DNA of 64,000 nucleotides from Parus major (Eukaryota > Chordata > Aves > Passeriformes > Paridae): NCBI RefSeq assembly GCF_001522545.3, contig NC_031791.1, positions 3,492,572-3,556,571 on the forward strand, in the 5' to 3' direction. The notes beneath the pieces are model-generated. The model searched no databases and had not been told where the DNA came from. It saw nothing but the letters and a program-made list of their open reading frames with translations. Of the stretch, positions 58,462 to 64,000 are shown one piece after another. The position numbers and the translations under genes are program-made. How positions within the stretch are numbered: position 1 is the stretch's first letter; each line of letters starts with the position of its first letter.

Positions 58462-61400
58462 CTGGAAGAGCGGAAATTTGGTGGTTCCTGGGTTGTGTTT
58501 ATTTGCTTTCAGAATAATCTCACTGTTGAACTTTTTGTAAAGAAGCCAAACAGGTATTAAAAGGAATTTAGCTGTTTGGGGTTTTTTTATTAATCTGGTT
58601 TTATTTCTGTTTGGTTTTTTTTTTTTTTTTTTAATTAGCATTTTAGTATGAACCCCTCCCATCCCATACTGAGTGCAGGCTCTCTGTCCAGGGGGGAATA
58701 TTCCCATCCAGGATTATTCCCTGGTGCTGATGTTCTGACTGGCTGGGAGGAAAGCTTGTTAAAAGGATTTTCCCCCAGTTCTTCCAGCTCTCCTCGTTGC
58801 CTTGTTTGATGTGGGCAATCTGATATGAAGGCAAATGCGCCTTCAAGCGCTCAGGAAGTGCCAGGATCTACGGAGATAATGAATTAAAATGCTGCCCTGA
58901 AGCTGGTTCCACCTCTGATGTGCATGTTTAATTGTGTGACAGGTTTTGATAGAAAATACAATGTTTAAGTGTCTGTAAATTCCAAGCATCCGGTTTGATG
59001 AACTGATCTTTATGTATTCCTGCCTCATAAATGGCTTTGAATGCACTTCTAACAAGGGACTGGATTAGGCATAATAGGACAGGGACAGCACGGGGAGAAC
59101 GTTTCAATTGGCATCTAAAAGGCATCAGTTTCTGTGTGGGGTGAGTGTGAAAGTGCCTTTTAGAATAACCCGTGAAAAATGCAGGAGATGAGTTAAATGT
59201 GAGCCCAGGAGGAAGGTCTTGAAGATTGTGCTTGCAGCAAAAATGTGATCAATGGGGAACAGAGAGCGAAACAATGCGGGGCTGCCGGCGAAGTAGGTCA
59301 CCCGTTAACGAGGCACTGACTCACGCAGAGGGAGAATTTAATTTTTAAACACCAAATCCTGCATTTGCCTGAAATAAAACATATCTAGAAATTTAGCAGC
59401 TGGCCGAATAAGAAAAAAAAAAAATATATATATAGGTTTCATTCTGCTGTGTTCGGTTTTTATTAAATTTACTTATATAGTGATTTAATAACTTTTAACA
59501 TGTAAGCCTTGATTAGATGTGACTCCTTTGTGTTGCTGCTGTTCCTGCAGCTCAGGACTCCCATGAACCAGGAGCTGTTGAATGATGGTGGCTGTTGGGG
59601 TGGGATAAAGCTGTGCGTTACTTGCACTTATGCTATGGGAGGTTGGTAAATTCAAATTCTTTGTGTGCAGTTTGTTCACAGAGATAATATAAAAATATAT
59701 GTGTGGGTATGAAAAGCAGGAGATACCAGAGCTTTGAGAAAGCAGCTGCTGTTGGTGTATCCTTTACGTAACTCCAGGGCTGTACAAAGTGTGAGTAAAG
59801 TAACATAATTCAGATCAAGGCTTTCCCAGCATATTTGCTCTCCATGAACAACCCATAATTTAATGCATTGTTCCTCCAAGAGCAGCTCCACATTCACTCA
59901 AACCCCTTCCCGTTGTAATTAGTATTTTATCTTATTGATTAATGGAGAAAAATCTATAAGGCCAGTCTTAAAATCATTTAGCAGTAAAGCACTGTGCAAT
60001 AATAGTGTCTCTGTAATCCCTTTAATAATGACACAAAGAAGTTATTATTTCTTCTCAGGTGTCCACACTGGATTTATGTTAATGAGAGAGAAATTCCTTG
60101 TGGATCAGTGTGGTCACGGTTTTGAAGTCCCAGACCTGAACAGCTGAGCTGTGTGCAGCGAAGGCTCAGAGTGTTTAATAAATGCTGATAAACCACTAAT
60201 TTATAATATTTAGCCCTTCTGTCTTCTTTCATCTGCTACGCATTTGTGTTAGTGGAAAAATATCCTGTTTCACGGCCATAAATTTTCCACAGAGCAAAAT
60301 TTTTTTGATGGTGTTGTTTTGAATTTTTAATTACTTTATGTATTTATTTAATTATTTTATGTATTTTTAATTGCTGGTTAGCAGAGGGTCTGAAGCAGCC
60401 CTCGGGCTGGGGAGGGAAGGTCCTGCCCACAGGGGGCTGGAGAATGCCCAGAGCCCTTTGCAGGGGTAAGCCGTTCCAAAACTGTGCACTGAAGGCAGGA
60501 TGTTCCATTTCTGGTCACACACCAAGTGCCTTTTTATTCCTTGGTCCCAACTGAGCCAAGTTAAGCCCACATCATCCCATTTTAAAGAGAGTATAAAACA
60601 CCCACGTGAAGCCATGCCCCGATTTAATGGGAATAGATCTTCTGAGCTGCAGAATTCTAAGGTGCAGCTGGTGACTAAAGGTGGGATTTTTGCCATTGTG
60701 CATTATCCAGAGAAACTCATCCTCAGTAGGTTTTTAAAAGCATCCTTGAGAAATGAGCACAAGTTCTAGACAATGGCCAGCATTCAACTGGCAGGAAAAT
60801 GTTTTTTGTCTGTTCAAAGAGAGATTTGAACCTTCTTCAAGCTTCATTAGGGGATGACATTACCTGAAGAAAACTTCAGTGAAAGGAATGAAACAGGAAT
60901 TGAGACAACGATTAAAACAAAAGCAGAGTAATTGTCCTCACCTGAGAATCATTTTCCCTCAGAGGCAAACCTGCCTGTCTCTCTCCTTGGAGCAATGATG
61001 CTCCTTTGGACCACGACAAAGGCTAGGACAAGGACTGAAGGAATTAGGGGGGAGTCTGTGCCTTTATTTCTGGTGGGTGTTTTTACAACTGTCTGCTCCT
61101 AGGCATTGGTCTAACATAATGAAATGCATATGTATTTTTAGAGGTGATGTGAATTTTGGATTAATTAAGAACATAAGTCCCAGGCTCCTTCTTTAGATGT
61201 AGCTCTTATTAATATTTATAAAAAACCAATTCCATATTAATACATTCATAATACATCAGATATGTGGCACTACCTGGTTCAATAGATTTTTTTAGAACAT
61301 CATTGTAACTGTGAGGATGTTCTCCTCTGTCCTTCTCCGAGTTGAAAGAGTATTCATATGGATTTTTCTCCCAGTGTTTAGACAGGATTTTTCTGAAAAG

Positions 61401-61861
61401 CCTCCTTTTTAATTACCTCTCTAGTCCATCAATAAAGGGCTGTAGGCAATGTAATTTCTGCAGCGAGCAGAGGTATAAACTGCAATGGGAACAGTCAAGG
61501 AGCAGAACTGCTGCACGTATGGATTGGATCAAATCTAATACCTGGCACTGGTGCGGGGGAATGTGAATGGATGTGGGCTGGGGCTGAGGTGGGGTTTGGG
61601 GCCTCCAGCCCTGTTCTGTGGTGCTTCTCAGCTGAGTCCCCCTCCTGGTGCCCACAGAGGGGCTGTCCTGGGTCACCCAGGGCCAGGAGCTGCTGTGGGG
61701 CACTGCTGGGGCTGGCACAGCACAGGGACCCACAGGGCACAAGGGGTGCCCAGCTTCAAACTTCAAACTGTGTGCCAGAAATTGCTTTAGACCAGGGCTG
61801 AGAGCCATGCACTCAGAGGAAGAAGGTGGAGGAGCTGCTGGTTTTGAGTCATTCACAGAAC
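58462..61861. other. unique sequence, no gene recognised
   Basis: A T run of about 18 bases at 58615-58632 and an A/TA tract at 59412-59433. 59230-59350 is unusually CpG-containing for the region (ggctgccggcgaagtaggtc). No exon or repeat is recognised. Confidence 0.45.
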
Positions 61862-62255
61862 TGTAGAATCATGGAATGGTTTGGGTTGGAAGGCACCGTG
61901 CCATGGGCAGGGACATTTCCATTGTCCCAGGCTGCTCCAAGCCCTGTCCAGCCTGGCCTTGGACACTTCTAGAGATGGAGCAGCCACAGTTCCTCTGGGC
62001 ACCCTGTGCCAGGATCCTCCCAGCCAAGAATTGCACCCCGTATCACCCCTAGTCCACCCTCTGGCAGTGTGAAGCCATTGCCCCTTGTCCTGTCACTCCA
62101 TGCTCCTGCAGACTCTCTCCATCAGCCTCTGCAAGTCCACAGTTAGGTCACTCCAGAGCTTCTCTTCTCCAGGCTGAACAATCCCAACCCTCTCAGTCTT
62201 TCCTCACAGCAGAGATGCTCCAGACCTCTGCTCATCTTGTTTTTAACCATAAAGC
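61862..62255 (-). mobile_element. CR1 LINE 3'-region fragment (longest copy)
   Basis: tagaatcatggaatggtttg, catgggcagggacatttcca, ccagcctggccttggacact, gggcaccctgtgccaggatc, gtgtgaagccattgcccctt, ctccaggctgaacaatccca and tcagtctttcctcacagcag in the normal CR1 order. About 390 bases on the minus strand; the end includes degenerate ggttttgagtcattcacaga flank. Confidence 0.93.
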
Positions 62256-62856
62256 TGTGAAGGTGTGGGCCTTGTGTCGCCGTTTCCTTGCTCTTTTGTG
62301 CTACTTTTAGGCTAAACTTCCCCCAGCTCCTTCCCCTGCAGTAATTAGGATTGAATATTTTTTTTTTTTTAAATCTTTTTAACATTCCTCATTTCAAATT
62401 TAATTTGCTTTGAGAACAACCCAATTAGAGGTGAATCACTCTCTATATGTGCAATTCTGCACTAATTGCTTTATTTGATCATTTTATATTTATAAGCTAA
62501 ATGCCTTATTTTCTTTAGGAGGGAGCTCTTGTTGCCTCCCACCTCTCGCAGCTCAAGGTCTTTTCCATTTGTGGGTGGCTGCTGGCAATAAAGAACAATG
62601 TTATTATACCGTTGTTCAGAGAATTATGTCATTTGCAAAAGAATCCCAGTGCGGAGCCAGCACAGACCCTGTGAGGGGAGGCAGCGCTGGGGGCTCGGGA
62701 GAGTAGTGTGTCCTCCTTGGCATCACGGGTGTGGAGGCTTGGATTGAATCCCTGGCCCAGGAGATGGGGAAAATAAACTCATATAGCCTGATAACTCATC
62801 AGGCCTGCAGTTACTGAGGGTTCACACTGAAATTCAACCCCACATGATCCCGCGTC
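62256..62856. other. unique sequence, no gene recognised
   Basis: A T run at 62359-62370. 62395-62660 is AT-rich with TAATTG and TTTGCAAAAG cores; possible regulatory sequence only. Confidence 0.4.
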
Positions 62857-62860
62857 CTGG

Positions 62861-63306
62861 TGATGTCTTAAGATTTCAGCTTTTCTATTCTTCATCTGTT
62901 TGTAACCCTGCAAGTCTTTAGTGTGTAACTCCAAACTCCACACACAGAGTGAGCTGCTGCTTTCCCATTTGGGTCACACACAGCAATTCCTCTCCAGGCC
63001 TGGCAATCAAGGACACCTCACTGCCTCAGGCTCTGAGAGATGGAAACAAAAGGGAGTTGGGGGCAGCAAACTTGGGGTAAATGACTTCATTACCTGAAGC
63101 TGGAACTGGGAGATTAACCCCCAATATGGAAATGGCCCAAACTTAGAAAAGTGTGAAACCTGTGACCCGTGGTCCATTTTGGGCACAGCTCCTGGGGGGC
63201 TTTGTCTGCCTGAAATGTCCCTGAAGGCCCCTCAATAAATAGAACTGCTTTTTATTCCCTTAATTCTGTCTGGCCTCAGTTTAAGTTAAACACAAAAAAG
63301 GCATCA
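62861..63306 (+). repeat. solo LTR, family L1, copy C
   Basis: Starts TGATGTC and ends GGCATCA, flanked by CTGG at 62857-62860 and 63307-63310. 446 bases. Shares the disabled TATA version (cttagaaaag) with copy A. AATAAA near 63235-63241. The right CTGG directly precedes a second TG-starting element at 63311. Confidence 0.93.
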
Positions 63307-63310
63307 CTGG

Positions 63311-63840
63311 TGATAAAAACAGGGCCAGGAGACCTTCTTCTCCTGTTTAAAAAGCCTTTATTAGGAATCAGCTTTGGGTGGGGGCCTGACGGGTCGCGCG
63401 CACACCGCCAACACTCCCTAAAGTGACTCAGAGGAGGAGGAATACAGCTCTGCCTACGGGGTGCAATGTAGGCCACGCCTACGGGGTGCAATGTAGGCTG
63501 AGCCGGGGCTCCGTCCTCACGGGTACACCCGGAGTCCCCTTTTGGCTCGAAAGTCCAGGGGTGTCACCTCTAGCGAGTCTCTTTCCGGCCATGGCGAGGA
63601 AAGCGGAGTTGGAGGGTAGTGTCTCTTGATCCCGACCTTAGGGCATCGCCCTCAGTTTCTTTATTCAGTGTTCCGATGCTCCATAGATCGGGTTTTCTGT
63701 CCGAGGTGGTGTTTTTCGGCAGCCGATTTGCATAACTCCCAATCGCCATTTCGGGAGGTCCTCCTTCCCCGCCGCCGCTTCGGGAAATCTCCGGTCGCCA
63801 TGTTGGAAATCCCCTAACTTCGGTTGTCGTGCCGGGGCAT
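63311..63840 (-). repeat. LTR-like, CpG-rich promoter segment adjoining copy C
   Basis: Begins with TGATAAAAACAG directly after the CTGG of copy C. On the minus strand it ends gtttttatca after AATAAA (63357-63362) and a CAGGAGA/TCTCCTG hairpin near 63326-63345, as in the 3' part of an LTR. It holds a 25-bp tandem duplication (63452-63499), an octamer ATTTGCAT (63726-63733) and repeated ATGGCG-type boxes on the minus strand (YY1-like). Many CpGs. The right boundary is unknown; the 63840 end is only a guess at a TG start. It could instead be a host CpG-island promoter. Confidence 0.45.
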
Positions 63841-63871
63841 CCCCGACCCCAGGCGCGGCAGGACAGGAGCA

Positions 63872-64000
63872 ATGAGGGAACAGCCCGGCACCGGGTCAGA
63901 ACTGGAACGCACCGGGTCAGAACTGGAACGCACCGGGTCAGAACTGGAACGCCTGGAACAGGAGCTGAAGGGAAACACATGCAAAGACCCGGCCGGCGGC
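63872..64000 (+). CDS. possible partial open frame with heptad repeats, runs off window
   Basis: An ATG at 63872-63874 opens 43 codons that continue past the window end. A 21-bp unit occurs three times in tandem (63890-63952) and encodes TGSELER three times, followed by LEQELKGNTC. The 7-residue period with Leu and charged residues suggests a short coiled coil. It follows a CpG-rich segment, as a first exon or a retroviral gag leader would. No family is recognised. The minus strand is also open here (63570-63980), so coding status is uncertain. Confidence 0.3.
   Translation, partial: MREQPGTGSELERTGSELERTGSELERLEQELKGNTCKDPAGG

Noticed and set aside
63570..63980. 136-codon minus-strand open frame
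   Set aside because: Lies in CpG-rich sequence with tandem repeats and overlaps the plus-strand frame; neither is proven and the minus frame has no start context or domain that I recognise.

Overview
The window reads as nuclear DNA of a bird, probably a songbird. It has many short 3'-end fragments of CR1 LINEs (14 seen, seven on each strand once the disrupted ones are counted once), retroviral LTRs of several classes, no mammalian SINEs and no bacterial-style gene packing. I found no exon of a host gene that I can defend. Most of the window is unique intergenic or intronic sequence broken up by retroelements. Two runs of N (40165-40692 and 53379-53438) are assembly gaps next to simple repeats.

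Four things stand out. (1) 5967-10975, minus strand: a nearly complete-length but internally deleted endogenous retrovirus (ERV-1 here). It has paired 259-bp LTRs, a primer-binding site matching tRNA-Phe, gag with a PPPY motif, class II-type reverse transcriptase (YMDD), an integrase C-terminal remnant and a gamma-type envelope (CWLC in the surface part, CX6CC in the transmembrane part). Gag, pol and env are all broken. The two LTRs differ at 9 sites; 7 are CpG losses, all in the 5' LTR. (2) About 40447-43824, minus strand: a second class II (betaretrovirus-like) provirus (ERV-2) with gag matrix, dUTPase, protease, RT and RNase H remnants. Integrase and env are missing and the 3' LTR is mostly inside a gap. 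(3) Four solo LTRs of one family (24446-24884, 30296-30729, 46846-47292, 62861-63306), each with a perfect 4-bp target duplication. One is nested in a CR1 and one directly abuts a further LTR-like, CpG-rich promoter segment that runs to the window end. (4) A separate 345-bp solo LTR (3806-4150) nested in a CR1 with a 6-bp target duplication, and two longer ERVL-like LTRs (about 31540-32052 and 53020-53794).

Layout: 1-3700 unique; 3703-4275 CR1 with nested LTR; 4276-5966 unique; 5967-10975 ERV-1; 10976-23396 long unique stretch; 23397-25130 A/C-rich tract, CR1s, microsatellite and nested LTR; 25131-33497 unique with CR1, solo LTR and ERVL-like LTR; 33498-40164 CR1 fragments and a 41-bp tandem repeat; 40165-43824 gap and ERV-2; 43825-53019 CR1s, a duplicated 179-bp repeat, a solo LTR and a hairpin; 53020-53794 LTR with GAAA repeat and gap; 53795-61861 mostly unique; 61862-64000 CR1, solo LTR and the CpG-rich end. 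Both proviruses and nested insertions show several waves of retroviral integration. Nothing here acts as an operon or pathway; the retroviral genes formed single transcription units from their 5' LTRs when intact.
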